Source: Amylibacter sp. (lineage in GTDB: Bacteria > Pseudomonadota > Alphaproteobacteria > Rhodobacterales > Rhodobacteraceae). From it: a DNA stretch of 64,000 nucleotides. A program made the translations under genes and the position numbers. The notes beneath the pieces were generated by a model. The model was not told where the DNA came from, searched no databases, and saw nothing but the letters and a program-made list of their open reading frames with translations. Numbering within the stretch: position 1 is the stretch's first letter; every line of letters starts with the position of its first letter. The stretch lies in the NCBI GenBank assembly GCA_021775355.1, contig JAJFHZ010000006.1, forward strand, positions 1 to 64,000, read 5' to 3'. Positions 43,645 to 53,580 of the stretch are shown piece by piece.

Positions 43645-45117
43645 ATGCTAAGCCAAACCAAGCCTTTTCTTGCCCACCCCTTTGACGACGACAAACTTAA
43701 AGAAGAATGTGGAATTTACGGGGTCTTAGGCGTTCCGGAAGCCGCCAATTTTGTTGCCCTTGGATTACATGCCTTACAACATCGCGGCCAAGAAGCAGGC
43801 GGTATCGTTTCTTATGACAAAGATGCGGGCTTTAACAATGTACGCCGCTTTGGATATGTTCGCGATAATTTTACCAAACAATCCTTGATGAAAACCTTGC
43901 CGGGCCAAGTGTCCATCGGCCACGTGCGCTATTCAACAACCGGCAGCAAGGGGCAAACCGCTGCGCGTGACGTGCAACCGTTTTTTGGCGAGTTTTCCAT
44001 GGGTGGGGCAGCCATCGCCCACAATGGCAATCTGACCAATGCCGAAGAGTTGCGCAAGGAACTGATCAGTCGCGGTTCAATTTTCCAATCGTCATCCGAC
44101 AGTGAATGTATCATCCATCTGATGGCACGCTCTATGCAGCCGAATATCCCCGAAAGATTAAAAGATGCAGCGCGCCGTGTAGAGGGCGCGTTTTCGATTG
44201 TGGCGATGACACGTTCTAAACTGATCGGTGTGCGCGATGCCTTGGGGGTGCGCCCGCTGGTCTTGGGGCAGCTGGGTGACGGCTGGGTACTGAGTTCTGA
44301 AACTTGTGCGCTAGACATTATTGGTGCGAAATTCATTCGCGAAATCGAACCGGGTGAAATGGTTGTAATTACGGCAAACGGTGTTGAAAGCTCTTTCCCG
44401 TTTGAGCCAAAAAAACCGCGCCCATGCATTTTTGAGCATGTCTATTTTTCACGCCCCGACAGTATTTTGGGCGGCCAATCGGTTTATGAAACCCGCCGAC
44501 GCATTGGTGTGGAACTGGCCAAAGAGGCCCCTGTTGAGGCTGATATGGTTTGTCCCGTACCGGACAGTGGCACACCTGCGGCCATTGGTTATGCACAGGA
44601 AAGCGGCATTCCTTATGCGATGGGAATTATCCGTAACTCCTATATGGGGCGCACGTTTATTGAACCGACAGAACAGATCCGCAATATGGGTGTATTGCTT
44701 AAACTGAACGTAAATCGCGCTTTGATCGAGGGCAAACGGATCATATTGGTCGACGACAGTGTGGTGCGCGGCACCACAAGCCGCAAGATCAAGGAAATGA
44801 TTTTGGATGCGGGGGCTGCCGAAGTGCATTTCCGCATTGCCTCTCCGCCTACCGCATGGCCTTGTTTTTATGGCGTTGACACGCCTGAACGCGAGCAACT
44901 GCTGGCGTCGTCCATGTCTGAAGATGAAATGCGTGAGCATCTCGGCGTGTCCAGCCTGCGCTTTGTCACGCTGGACGGATTGTATCGCGCTTGCGGGGTT
45001 GAAACCGGCCGCAGCAAAGCCAGCCCTGAATATTGCGACGCCTGTTTTTCCGGTGAATACCCGGTAAAACCCGCAGATCAGATCAAGCACGGTTTCAAAA
45101 TAAAAGAGCCCGCATAA
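43645..45117 (+). CDS. purF: Amidophosphoribosyltransferase PurF
   Basis: A 490-residue enzyme of the first step in purine synthesis, making phosphoribosylamine from PRPP and glutamine. The catalytic Cys22 lies in EECGIYG after an 11- to 21-residue propeptide, the glutaminase motifs RYSTTGSKG and AHNGNLTN follow, and the PRPP site is ILVDDSVVRGTTSRK. C-terminal cysteines (YCDACFSGEYP) are in the position of Fe-S ligands in Bacillus-type PurF. Followed 3 bp later by an SDR gene. Confidence 0.96.
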   Translation: MLSQTKPFLAHPFDDDKLKEECGIYGVLGVPEAANFVALGLHALQHRGQEAGGIVSYDKDAGFNNVRRFGYVRDNFTKQSLMKTLPGQVSIGHVRYSTTGSKGQTAARDVQPFFGEFSMGGAAIAHNGNLTNAEELRKELISRGSIFQSSSDSECIIHLMARSMQPNIPERLKDAARRVEGAFSIVAMTRSKLIGVRDALGVRPLVLGQLGDGWVLSSETCALDIIGAKFIREIEPGEMVVITANGVESSFPFEPKKPRPCIFEHVYFSRPDSILGGQSVYETRRRIGVELAKEAPVEADMVCPVPDSGTPAAIGYAQESGIPYAMGIIRNSYMGRTFIEPTEQIRNMGVLLKLNVNRALIEGKRIILVDDSVVRGTTSRKIKEMILDAGAAEVHFRIASPPTAWPCFYGVDTPEREQLLASSMSEDEMREHLGVSSLRFVTLDGLYRACGVETGRSKASPEYCDACFSGEYPVKPADQIKHGFKIKEPA

Positions 45118-45120
45118 ATC

Positions 45121-45780
45121 ATGGGTGCATTTGACGGACAAATCGCCCTGATCACCGGGGCCTCACGCGGGTTTGGCTTTGCCAGCGCTGTTGCGTTGGC
45201 GGCAGAGGGTGCTGAAATTATCGCAGTAGGCCGTACAAGTGGTGCATTGGAAGCGTTGGATGATGCAATCAAGGCTGTCGGCGGGCACACCACATTAGTC
45301 CCTTTAGACATTAGTGATGACGCAGGTCTGCAACGCCTGTGCCTGTCGATCCATGAACGTTGGGGCGGTGTTGATCTATGGGTGCATAGTGCCGTACACG
45401 CAGCCCCTTTGGCGCCAACCGCACATGTTGCTGAAAATGATCTGGATAAATCCATTGCGGTCAATATCCGTGCCAGCCAGCGGTTGATCGTTATGGTTGA
45501 ACCTTTATTAAAGGCCAAGGATGGTACGGCAGTTCATCTTGATGACCCACAAGCCGGGCAAAAGTTTTTTGCCGCTTACGGTACGACAAAAGCTGCACAA
45601 AAAGCCCTATTTGACAGTTGGGCCGCCGAAACGGCATCTATTGGCCCGCGCGTGCTTAGTTTCACCCCTGCCCCGATGCCCACAGCCACGCGAGCGCGGT
45701 TTTTTCCGGGCGAGGATAAGGATGGATTAAGTACAACCACAGCCGAAGCCGCGCGTTTTATCAACTGGCTTAAAAGTTAA
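45121..45780 (+). CDS. Short-chain dehydrogenase/reductase
   Basis: A 219-residue SDR. NAD(P) motif TGASRGFGFASAVA, VDLWVHSAVHAAP in place of the usual NNAG, and active-site YGTTKAAQ are seen. The catalytic Ser position reads HLDDPQAG, so it may be an unusual or inactive member. It follows purF by 3 bp and is probably co-transcribed; no purine step needs an SDR, so the role is unknown. Confidence 0.85.
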   Translation: MGAFDGQIALITGASRGFGFASAVALAAEGAEIIAVGRTSGALEALDDAIKAVGGHTTLVPLDISDDAGLQRLCLSIHERWGGVDLWVHSAVHAAPLAPTAHVAENDLDKSIAVNIRASQRLIVMVEPLLKAKDGTAVHLDDPQAGQKFFAAYGTTKAAQKALFDSWAAETASIGPRVLSFTPAPMPTATRARFFPGEDKDGLSTTTAEAARFINWLKS

Positions 45781-45830
45781 AATTAGGGACTAAAAAGTCA
45801 CAAAAACTCTAACGAAATCAGTCTGTTAAG

Positions 45831-46928
45831 TCAGGTATTATGCAGGAAGTGTAAAACGTCCCCTTCGGCAACGACGTATGTTTTGCCTTCCGCGCGCATT
45901 TTGCCTGCGGTCTTACTGCCCTGCTCGCCGCCAAATTCAACGTAATCATCATATGCGATGGTTTCAGCACGAATAAAGCCGCGTTCAAAATCACCGTGAA
46001 TAACACCAGCGGCCTGCGGGGCCAATGTTCCCTTGGCAATGGTCCATGCGCGAGCTTCCATTGGGCCAACAGTGAAATAGGTTTGCAAGCCCAGTAATTT
46101 GTAACCTGCACGGATTAAGCGGTTCAAGCCTGCTTCTTCCAATCCCAGTTCTGCCAGAAACATCTGTGCTTCTTCATCATCCAACTGGCTGATCTCTTCT
46201 TCAATCGCCGCAGAAATCACTACGCTTGCCGCACCTTGGGCAGCGGCCATTTCAGCCACGCGGGCGGAATGGCCATTGCCTTCACCTGCGTTTTCTTCTT
46301 CCACGTTGCAGACATAAACAATTTTCTTAGCCGTTAGCATACCCAGCATTTTCCAAGCTTTTTCTTCATCTTCGGCAACCTCAACCGTGCGTGCAGGTTG
46401 ACCGTTTTCAATGGCTTCTTTGGCGCGTTCCAGCAAATCTTTTTGCATCAACGCTTCCTTGTCACCGCCTTTTAGCTTGCGCACCAGATTGGTCAGACGT
46501 TTTTCGATATTTTCCAAATCTGCCAGCATCAATTCGGTTTCGATTATGTCGGCATCCGCCACAGGGTCAACGCGGCCATCCACATGGGTGACATCATCGT
46601 CTTCGAAACAACGCAACACATGTGCAATGGCGTCACATTCGCGAATGGTGGCTAGAAATTTATTCCCCAATCCCTCACCTTTGGACGCGCCTTTCACAAG
46701 ACCCGCAATATCAACAAAAGTCATACGGGTCGGAATGATTTTGCCGGAACTGGCAATTTTTGCCAAAGTATCAAGACGGGCATCCGGCACAGACACTTCA
46801 CCCACATTGGGTTCAATCGTACAAAACGGAAAGTTTGCGGCCTGTGCAGCGGCAGTTTTGGTCAGCGCGTTGAACAGTGTGGATTTCCCCACATTCGGCA
46901 GACCGACAATACCCGTTTTAAAACCCAT
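45831..46928 (-). CDS. ychF: Ribosome-binding ATPase YchF
   Basis: A 365-residue Obg-family P-loop protein. Walker [16 protein letters not shown], the G2/G3 segments FPFCTIEPNVG and FVDIAGLVKGASKGEG, and the C-terminal TGS domain (TYFTVGPMEARAWTI, GDFERGFIRAETIAYDD) identify YchF/OLA1, which prefers ATP and binds the ribosome. The ATG at 46928 has AAGGTG six bases upstream. Single gene, convergent with the purF-SDR unit. Confidence 0.96.
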   Translation of the reverse strand: MGFKTGIVGLPNVGKSTLFNALTKTAAAQAANFPFCTIEPNVGEVSVPDARLDTLAKIASSGKIIPTRMTFVDIAGLVKGASKGEGLGNKFLATIRECDAIAHVLRCFEDDDVTHVDGRVDPVADADIIETELMLADLENIEKRLTNLVRKLKGGDKEALMQKDLLERAKEAIENGQPARTVEVAEDEEKAWKMLGMLTAKKIVYVCNVEEENAGEGNGHSARVAEMAAAQGAASVVISAAIEEEISQLDDEEAQMFLAELGLEEAGLNRLIRAGYKLLGLQTYFTVGPMEARAWTIAKGTLAPQAAGVIHGDFERGFIRAETIAYDDYVEFGGEQGSKTAGKMRAEGKTYVVAEGDVLHFLHNT

Positions 46929-47074
46929 GACATGCACCTTCAAATGATCGTTTCGGGCGCATCTACGGGGCATTGGGGTCAAACGTCAAGTTCAAGGGTA
47001 TTTTTTTCGCTCATCCCCATTGATTTTCACAAGATTGTAACGCAAACCATGCAGTGAAATTCAAGAGGTGCCAC

Positions 47075-47866
47075 ATGACACGCATTGACAACAAATTTGC
47101 AGAACTAAAAGCGGCGAAAAAATCCGCATTTGTGTCTTATATCATGGCAGGCGACCCGGACTATGATACGTCATTGGCCGTCATGAAGGGCCTGCCTGCC
47201 GCAGGTGTGGATATTATCGAACTGGGCCTGCCGTTTACCGATCCCATGGCCGACGGCCCGACCATTCAACTGGCTGGCGGACGGGCACTGGATGCCGGCA
47301 TGACATTGAAGAAAACATTGGCGATGGCAACCGAATTTCGCAAAGGTGACGACACCACCCCGATTGTGTTGATGGGTTATTACAATCCGATCTATTCCAT
47401 GGGTGTCGACACATTCATTGCCAACGCGACCAAGGCAGGTATCGACGGATTGATCATCGTCGATCTGCCCCCCGAAGAGGATGATGAGCTATGCCTACCG
47501 GCCAATGCAGCTGGCATGAACTTTATCCGTCTGGCGACACCCACCACCGATGACCGCCGCTTACCGAAAGTGCTGCAAAATACATCTGGCTTTATCTATT
47601 ATGTGGCGATAACGGGGATTACCGGATCAGGCTCTGCCTCTGTTGATACAGTCGGAGCCGAAGTAGCACGTATCAAGAAATCCACCGACCTTCCAATCTG
47701 TGTGGGCTTCGGCATCAACACACCAGCAGATGCGATGGGTATGGCACGGGTTGCCGACGGTGCCGTTGTAGGCTCTGCGATTGTATCAAAGCTGGGCGCG
47801 GGTGATAGTGTGGAAGATATATTGTCGTTCGTCGCAGAACTGGCTGCAGGGGCGCATCGGGCTTAA
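47075..47866 (+). CDS. trpA: Tryptophan synthase alpha chain
   Basis: A 263-residue TIM barrel that cleaves indole-3-glycerol phosphate. The catalytic pair E49 and D60 is present in [17 protein letters not shown], and the phosphate-binding loop GITGSGSAS and [11 protein letters not shown] follow. The ATG at 47075 has AGAGGTG upstream. trpB is not in the window, so trpA stands alone as in many Rhodobacterales. Confidence 0.95.
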   Translation: MTRIDNKFAELKAAKKSAFVSYIMAGDPDYDTSLAVMKGLPAAGVDIIELGLPFTDPMADGPTIQLAGGRALDAGMTLKKTLAMATEFRKGDDTTPIVLMGYYNPIYSMGVDTFIANATKAGIDGLIIVDLPPEEDDELCLPANAAGMNFIRLATPTTDDRRLPKVLQNTSGFIYYVAITGITGSGSASVDTVGAEVARIKKSTDLPICVGFGINTPADAMGMARVADGAVVGSAIVSKLGAGDSVEDILSFVAELAAGAHRA

Positions 47867-47983
47867 GCCCCAAAAAGCGACAATCTGGGTAACACACCTT
47901 ACCAATTTGCGCATTTTCCATATTGCCACACAGCCCCCCACCTTTGTAAAAAGGGCGCATCCGTATCCACAAAGGACAGCCCC

Positions 47984-49156
47984 ATGCCCGTGATTACAAA
48001 TATCGACGATCTGAAAGCCATCTACAAACGGCGCACGCCGAAGATGTTTTATGAATATGCCGAAACCGGGTCGTGGACGCAGCAGACTTTTCACGACAAT
48101 GTCGATGATTTCGCCAAAATACGCCTGCGCCAACGGGTGGCGGTGGATATGACCAACCGCTCGACTGCCATGCAGATGATCGGGCAGGATGTGACCATGC
48201 CTGTCGCCCTTGCCCCCATCGGTATGTGCGGGATGCAGTGTGCGGATGGTGAAATCAAGGCGGCGCGTGCAGCCGAAGCTTTCGGTGTGCCGTTCACGCT
48301 TTCCACCATGTCGATTTGTTCAATTGAAGATGTGGCCGCTCATACCACGAAACCATTCTGGTTTCAGATTTACGCCCTACGCGACGACGATTTCAACCAA
48401 CGCCTGCTGGATCGCGCGCGCGCAGCGGGCTGTTCGGCACTGGTGATCACCGCTGATTTGCAGATATTGGGTCAACGGCACCGTGACCTGAAAAACGGTC
48501 TGTCCGCGCCACCCAAACTGACACCGCAATCCATCGCAAATATGATGACCAAAGTGCATTGGGGTCTGGGCATGCTAGGCACAAAACGGCGCTTCTTCGG
48601 CAATATCGTGGGTCATGCCAAAGACGTTAAGGATCCCAGTTCATTGTCGTCATGGACAGCTGAACAATTTGATCCGTCACTGGATTGGGCCAAGATCGAA
48701 AAATTGATAAAAATGTGGGGCGGCAAAGTGATACTAAAGGGTATTTTAGACGTCGAAGACGCCAAACGCGCCGCCAAAACCGGGGCCGATGCAATCATCG
48801 TGTCCAACCACGGCGGCCGTCAACAGGATGGGGCGGTGTCATCCATTCGTATGCTTTCGGATATTCTGGATGCAGTTGGGGACAAGATCGAGGTACATCT
48901 TGATGGCGGCATTCGATCAGGTCAAGATGTGTTGAAAGCCACTGCCATGGGGGCCAAAGGCACCTATATCGGGCGTCCTTTCCTATATGGGTTAGGTGCT
49001 ATGGGACAAAAAGGTGTAACCAAAGCATTGGAAGTTATTCACAAAGAGCTGGATTTTTCCATGGCCCTTGGCGGGCATCGCCAATTAAGTGATGTCGGCC
49101 AAAAAGACCTGTTGATACCGAAGGATTTCAATGCATCTGACGCTTATGGTGGCTAA
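47984..49156 (+). CDS. lldD: FMN-dependent alpha-hydroxy-acid dehydrogenase (L-lactate dehydrogenase type)
   Basis: A 390-residue FMN enzyme of the lactate dehydrogenase/glycolate oxidase family. PVALAPIGMCGMQ and FWFQIYALRDDDF are FMN-contact segments; the active-site His-Arg lies in VSNHGGRQQDGA and FMN-phosphate loops in DGGIRSGQDV and YIGRPFLYG. Length and lack of a signal peptide suit LldD, feeding electrons from lactate to the quinone pool, but glycolate- or other hydroxy-acid specificity cannot be excluded. AAAGGA precedes the ATG. Confidence 0.85.
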   Translation: MPVITNIDDLKAIYKRRTPKMFYEYAETGSWTQQTFHDNVDDFAKIRLRQRVAVDMTNRSTAMQMIGQDVTMPVALAPIGMCGMQCADGEIKAARAAEAFGVPFTLSTMSICSIEDVAAHTTKPFWFQIYALRDDDFNQRLLDRARAAGCSALVITADLQILGQRHRDLKNGLSAPPKLTPQSIANMMTKVHWGLGMLGTKRRFFGNIVGHAKDVKDPSSLSSWTAEQFDPSLDWAKIEKLIKMWGGKVILKGILDVEDAKRAAKTGADAIIVSNHGGRQQDGAVSSIRMLSDILDAVGDKIEVHLDGGIRSGQDVLKATAMGAKGTYIGRPFLYGLGAMGQKGVTKALEVIHKELDFSMALGGHRQLSDVGQKDLLIPKDFNASDAYGG

Positions 49157-49333
49157 TGGTACCCGCAGTGCAACTGCAACCATTGCATATTCGCACTGAC
49201 AAGACCCTTATTACAGTCTGCCGGAAAAATCGTTTGTCCTTGCAGAAAAAGCCCAAAAATAGGCAAAATCAGCCGTTTTCCTAGCTGTTTTCGCTTTCCA
49301 TTCCCTGTTTTCGCGGGTATGAGGCGCATTCAT

Positions 49334-49361
49334 GCGGCACTGCACCCTTGGAGGAGGCCGC
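49334..49361. promoter_or_regulatory. Hairpin in the rplY leader with SD-like loop
   Basis: GCGGC (49334-49338) pairs with GCCGC (49357-49361), followed on the plus strand by TTTTG. The loop contains CCTTGGAGG, the same 9-mer found in the hairpin loop at 34789-34797. It lies 26 bp before the rplY start, whose own ribosome binding site is TAGGAGA. It could be a leader control element of rplY, or, on the other strand, an anti-SD loop. Confidence 0.35.
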
Positions 49362-49386
49362 TTTTGTACATTTTAGGAGAATTCAA

Positions 49387-50058
49387 ATGGCTGGAAAAAT
49401 ACCAGATTTCAATGCCACAGTACGCGCGGGGACAGGCAAGGGGGCCGCTCGCCAAGCTCGTCGTGATGGGCTCGTACCAGGTGTGGTTTATGGTGGGGAA
49501 AAAGACCCGCAAGCAATCAACGTCGAGTTCAAGGTGCTTTTCAAAGCCCTGAAAGCAGGTCGTTTCATGTCGACACTTTTCAACCTGAAAGTTGAAGGTC
49601 AGGACGACGTGCGCGTGATCTGCCGTAGCGTACAGCGCGATGTGGTCAAAGACCTTCCGCGCCATATCGACTTGTTGCGTCTGCACCGCAATACACGGAT
49701 CAACCTGTTTATTCCTGTTGAATTCATCAACGAAGAAACATCAGTTGGCTTGAAACGTGGTGGTACTGTGACAACGGTGCGTAACGAAGTAGAATTGAAA
49801 GTAACTGCAGACAATATTCCGGAAAGCCTCATTGTTGATCTGGCCGATCTGGACATTGGCGATATTGTTCATATTTCCGATATTGAGCTGCCAAAAGGGT
49901 CACGCCCTATGATCACCGACCGTGATTTCGTGATTGCCAACATCACCGAGCCATCCAGCTTGAAATCTGCGGATGATGAGGACGAGGTTGAAGAAACAGA
50001 GATCGAAGGTGAAGGCGAAGAAACAGAAGGCGGCGAAGACGCGCCTGCTGAAGAATAG
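49387..50058 (+). CDS. rplY: 50S ribosomal protein L25/general stress protein Ctc
   Basis: A 223-residue long-form L25 (CTC): an N-terminal 5S-rRNA-binding domain ([28 protein letters not shown]) and a C-terminal beta domain ([23 protein letters not shown] block, near residues 109-127), ending in a very acidic tail ([17 protein letters not shown]). The ATG at 49387 has TAGGAGA upstream; the ORF's upstream ATG is not used. Followed by a strong terminator and then pth, the common rplY-pth pairing. Confidence 0.95.
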   Translation: MAGKIPDFNATVRAGTGKGAARQARRDGLVPGVVYGGEKDPQAINVEFKVLFKALKAGRFMSTLFNLKVEGQDDVRVICRSVQRDVVKDLPRHIDLLRLHRNTRINLFIPVEFINEETSVGLKRGGTVTTVRNEVELKVTADNIPESLIVDLADLDIGDIVHISDIELPKGSRPMITDRDFVIANITEPSSLKSADDEDEVEETEIEGEGEETEGGEDAPAEE

Positions 50059-50083
50059 CTTCAACGCATTACCCCAAATTATT

Positions 50084-50118
50084 AAAACGCCCGCGCATTT
50101 GCTGCGGGCGTTTTTTTT
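50084..50118 (+). terminator. Rho-independent terminator after rplY
   Basis: An 11-bp stem AAAACGCCCGC/GCGGGCGTTTT with a nine-base loop, followed by a further T run (eight T in all), 25 bp after the rplY stop. It separates rplY from pth. Confidence 0.95.
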
Positions 50119-50185
50119 CGTTCATTGAAAAAAACTTTGGTTGCCAATAAACAAGATTAACGATCCAAATATGAGACGCCTGAAA

Positions 50186-50863
50186 ATGAAACTATTTGTT
50201 GGCCTTGGTAATCCCGGTGCAAAATATACGATGAACCGCCACAATATCGGTTTCATGGCAGTGGATGAAATTGCGACTAGCCACGGATTTGCCCCATGGC
50301 GCAAGAAATTTCAGGGACAAGTATCCGAAGGTTCGTTGGGTGGCGAAAAAGTAATTTTGCTAAAACCAGAGACATTCATGAACCTTAGCGGCCAATCAGT
50401 GGGTGAAGCCGTACGGTTTTACAAACTGGACGTGAATGATGTTATCGTGTTTCATGACGAATTGGATCTGGCCCCTGGCAAAGCCCGCGTCAAACAGGGC
50501 GGCGGGCATGCGGGCCACAATGGTTTGCGTTCAATTCACCAACACTTGTCACCCGAATATCAACGTATACGTTTGGGTATCGGGCATCCCGGACGCAAGG
50601 AACTGGTATCGGGTTATGTTTTGCATGATTTTCCTAAAGCGGATTTGAACTGGCTTGATGATTTGTTGCGCGGCATTGGTGACGGGGCCCCACATCTGGC
50701 AGCCGGACATGCGGACAAGTTTATGAATGCTGTGGCTTTACGCAGGGCACCGGACCCCAAAAGTAAGCCCAAACCGCAAAAACCAAAACTGGTTAAACCC
50801 GTAGAACCTGCCCCTGAAGATACCCGATCAGCTTTGCAAAAGCTGGCAGATAAATTCAGATGA
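50186..50863 (+). CDS. pth: Peptidyl-tRNA hydrolase
   Basis: A 225-residue Pth that recycles peptidyl-tRNA dropped by ribosomes. [23 protein letters not shown] contains the conserved Asn and the catalytic His; FHDELDL and [13 protein letters not shown] are the other active-site blocks. A Pro/Lys-rich tail of about 40 residues extends the usual length. The ATG at 50186 gives the standard start although it lacks a strong ribosome binding site; ATGs at 50141 and 50171 are alternatives. Overlaps the DUF2332 gene by 4 bp (ATGA). Confidence 0.95.
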   Translation: MKLFVGLGNPGAKYTMNRHNIGFMAVDEIATSHGFAPWRKKFQGQVSEGSLGGEKVILLKPETFMNLSGQSVGEAVRFYKLDVNDVIVFHDELDLAPGKARVKQGGGHAGHNGLRSIHQHLSPEYQRIRLGIGHPGRKELVSGYVLHDFPKADLNWLDDLLRGIGDGAPHLAAGHADKFMNAVALRRAPDPKSKPKPQKPKLVKPVEPAPEDTRSALQKLADKFR

Positions 50864-51897
50864 ATGTACCCGAAAGTTTTCTTGAACAGGCGCAAGCCTG
50901 CGAAAATCTTGGCTCGCCTTTTACCGCCGGATTATTGCGATTACTGGCTGAAAAACTGACAGATAAAACTGCTATTGGCGCAAAGGTTCTAAACTGGCCG
51001 CGCGACCCCAGTTATCGTACCGATGCTGTTGGGCTACGTCTTGCAGGTGCATTGCACGCGTTGGTTTTGCAAAAAGCCTGTCCAGAACTTATGGCATGCT
51101 ATCCACCCAATGAAGCAACACCAAAACAGCTTTGGGATGCGATCCAAGTCGCTTTTCAATCCCATAATGTGCAGATACTGAACTGGCTTGATCTGCCGCC
51201 CCAAACCAATGAGGTACGCCGCAGTGCCGCCCTGATCCCTGCTTGCCTAAGCGTGCAGGATCACTTTGGTTTGCCACTGATTCTTTCAGAACTTGGGGCT
51301 AGTGCGGGGTTGAATTTGAATTGGGATCAGTTTCGCCTAACACTTTTAGAGGCGGAATTTTGCGACCGGAATTCACCTGTTCATCTGGCACCTGATTGGT
51401 CTGGCCCTTTGCCGCCGCAAATTATCCCACAAGTGATCGGCAAAGCCGGATGCGATTTGAATCCGCTTGATCCCGCGCAAGATGAATTGCGTTTGCGCGC
51501 TTATATCTGGCCGGATCAGGCACGGCGCGTGGCCCGAACCAAAGCGTCTATAGCGATTGCGCAGGCTAACCCTGCGCCTGTGGATCGATCAGACGCAAAA
51601 GACTGGCTGCAACAACGGTTGTCACAGCGTCATTCGGGTGCGGTTCATGTGATTTACCACACGATTGCATGGCAATATTTCCCGCCCGATGTGCAGAAAT
51701 CCTGCGTGGATTTAATCCACACCGCCAGTGAAGCCGCGACATTCGATGCACCTATCGCTTGGGTCAGCATGGAAGCGGATGAAACCCCCGACGGTGCATG
51801 TTTACATGTTACATATTGGCCGGGCGGCGAAACACAGATGGTCGGGCGTGCAGATTTTCACGGTCGTTGGGTCCGCTGGTTTGGCCTGACGCCCTAA
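50860..51897 (+). CDS. DUF2332 family protein
   Basis: A 345-residue soluble protein of the DUF2332 family: [20 protein letters not shown] at the N-terminus, [14 protein letters not shown] and [18 protein letters not shown] in the middle, [11 protein letters not shown] and C-terminal [20 protein letters not shown]. The [10 protein letters not shown] block resembles a nucleotide- or SAM-binding glycine loop, but no activity is known. Translationally coupled to pth by an ATGA overlap. Confidence 0.8.
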   Translation: MNVPESFLEQAQACENLGSPFTAGLLRLLAEKLTDKTAIGAKVLNWPRDPSYRTDAVGLRLAGALHALVLQKACPELMACYPPNEATPKQLWDAIQVAFQSHNVQILNWLDLPPQTNEVRRSAALIPACLSVQDHFGLPLILSELGASAGLNLNWDQFRLTLLEAEFCDRNSPVHLAPDWSGPLPPQIIPQVIGKAGCDLNPLDPAQDELRLRAYIWPDQARRVARTKASIAIAQANPAPVDRSDAKDWLQQRLSQRHSGAVHVIYHTIAWQYFPPDVQKSCVDLIHTASEAATFDAPIAWVSMEADETPDGACLHVTYWPGGETQMVGRADFHGRWVRWFGLTP

Positions 51898-51975
51898 TTT
51901 AGAATCATTCTAGGTTCGCTTGACTTCCCCTGCCCGCACCCGCATATTCAGGGCAACCTAAAAAGGATAAATTCG

Positions 51976-52539
51976 ATGTTTATTCAAACAGAATCTACAC
52001 CAAACCCGGCCACACTGAAATTCCTGCCGGGACAAGCGGTTATGCCGAGCGGCACCGCCGATTTTCCAACCGCAGACGTGGCAACAAATTCACCCTTGGC
52101 CTTGCGCGTTTTCGCCGTTGCAGGTGTAACAGCCGTGTTCTTCGGCCCGGATTTCATCACTGTAACCAAAGAAGACCCCATTGACTGGAACCATATTAAA
52201 CCCGCAATTCTGGGCGCGATCATGGAGCATTTCCAATCAGGCGAACCGGTAATGCAAGGCGAAGGTTTAGCCGCGGCAGGACATGCCGAACATAGTGGTG
52301 ATGATGCGGAAATTGTAAATCAGATTAAAGAGTTACTGGATACACGCGTACGCCCCGCCGTCGCTCAAGACGGTGGTGACATCACATTCCACGGCTTTGA
52401 CCGCGGTGTGGTTTATCTGCATATGCAAGGGGCCTGTGCAGGTTGTCCATCGTCCACAATCACACTGAAAATGGGTATCGAAAATCTGTTGCGCCATTAT
52501 ATTCCCGAAGTGACCGAGGTGCGCCCTGTTGCCGCCTAA
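51976..52539 (+). CDS. NifU-like Fe-S scaffold/carrier protein (Nfu)
   Basis: A 187-residue protein with an N-terminal Nfu_N domain (MFIQTESTPNPATLKFLPG) and a C-terminal NifU domain whose CAGCPSS motif (CxxC) binds a shared [4Fe-4S] cluster. It delivers clusters to enzymes such as aconitase and lipoate synthase. AAAAGGA precedes the ATG. Its 3' end overlaps the tsaB start by 11 bp. Confidence 0.93.
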   Translation: MFIQTESTPNPATLKFLPGQAVMPSGTADFPTADVATNSPLALRVFAVAGVTAVFFGPDFITVTKEDPIDWNHIKPAILGAIMEHFQSGEPVMQGEGLAAAGHAEHSGDDAEIVNQIKELLDTRVRPAVAQDGGDITFHGFDRGVVYLHMQGACAGCPSSTITLKMGIENLLRHYIPEVTEVRPVAA

Positions 52540-53173
52540 GCCCTTAGTTTTATCTTTCGACACATCGGCTGCACATTGTGCAGCCGCTTTGTTATTGGGC
52601 GACGCCGTTCTAAGTGAACGCATTGAACCCATGCACAAAGGCCAGGCTGAGCGGCTATTTCCTTTGTTGGAACAAGTTTTGGCCGAAAATGGCATGCACT
52701 GGTCTGACCTAGATGCAATCGGTGTGTGTGTTGGCCCCGGAAATTTCACTGGTGTGCGCATTTCCGTGGCAGCAGCCCGGGGGCTGGCTTTGTCGTTGAA
52801 TATCCCTGCCGTTGGGATCTCGAAATTAGAAGCGATGGTTTACGGTACCAAAGGGCGTGTAAGTGCTGTTTTAGATGCGCGGCGCGATCGGGTTTATATG
52901 CAATCTTTCGATAATGGTCTGGCCTTGAATGCACCGCATATGGTGGCTTTATTGGATATTTATGACCATTTGGAAACAGATGAAGTTGTGCGGGTCATTG
53001 CTGATGAAGCACTGAGCGTACCCAATGCGCAAGCGGTTGATCGACTTGTTGTGGCGGTGGGCCACCTTGCAGGGCAACGTTACGATCAGGATCAACCTCG
53101 CCCTGCACCTTTGTACCTGCGTCCGGCGGATGCTGCTTTGCCAAGTGACCCGCCTGTGGTGATTTTACCGTGA
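52529..53173 (+). CDS. tsaB: tRNA threonylcarbamoyladenosine biosynthesis protein TsaB
   Basis: A 214-residue ASKHA-fold protein. LVLSFDTSAAHCAAALL, HKGQAERLFPLLEQVL and VGPGNFTGVRISVAAARGLAL are TsaB hallmarks. It supports TsaD in making t6A37 in ANN-decoding tRNAs. The start is a TTG at 52529 with GAGGTG seven to eight bases upstream, overlapping the Nfu stop; no ATG or GTG fits. Its stop overlaps the rimI start (GTGA). Confidence 0.92.
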   Translation: MPPKPLVLSFDTSAAHCAAALLLGDAVLSERIEPMHKGQAERLFPLLEQVLAENGMHWSDLDAIGVCVGPGNFTGVRISVAAARGLALSLNIPAVGISKLEAMVYGTKGRVSAVLDARRDRVYMQSFDNGLALNAPHMVALLDIYDHLETDEVVRVIADEALSVPNAQAVDRLVVAVGHLAGQRYDQDQPRPAPLYLRPADAALPSDPPVVILP

Positions 53174-53580
53174 CAGCAGATCAGTTGGCCGCGTTACATG
53201 CCAAATGCTTTACACAACCACGTCCCTGGTCGGCGCAAGAATTCGCAGAACTTTTAAACAGTAAGGCAGTATTTTTATGCGCAGACGAATTCGGATTTGC
53301 ACTGGGGCGCGTTGCAGGGCCGGAAGCGGAGCTTATTACAATAGCCGTTGACCCCGACCATCGCCGCCAAGGTCATGCGCAAAACCTGATGCACGCGTTT
53401 GAACTTCAGGCAAAAGCAAGCGGCGCGACCCAGGTTTTTTTGGAAGTGGCTGAAACGAACAAAGCCGCGACAGCACTATATCAGCAGTTCGGATTTAGCC
53501 AAGCGGGGTTGCGCAAAGATTATTATGCAGGGCCGTTGGGGCACCGTATTGCAGCCCTTGTGATGCGCAAAGACCTTTAA
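53170..53580 (+). CDS. rimI: Ribosomal-protein-alanine N-acetyltransferase RimI-like (GNAT)
   Basis: A 136-residue GNAT acetyltransferase. The acetyl-CoA motif IAVDPDHRRQGHAQNLM and C-terminal FLEVAETNKAATALYQQFGF are the RimI pattern. The start is a GTG overlapping the tsaB stop. The tsaB-rimI pairing is widespread. Its 3' end overlaps the convergent SDR gene by 4 bp. Confidence 0.9.
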   Translation: MTADQLAALHAKCFTQPRPWSAQEFAELLNSKAVFLCADEFGFALGRVAGPEAELITIAVDPDHRRQGHAQNLMHAFELQAKASGATQVFLEVAETNKAATALYQQFGFSQAGLRKDYYAGPLGHRIAALVMRKDL

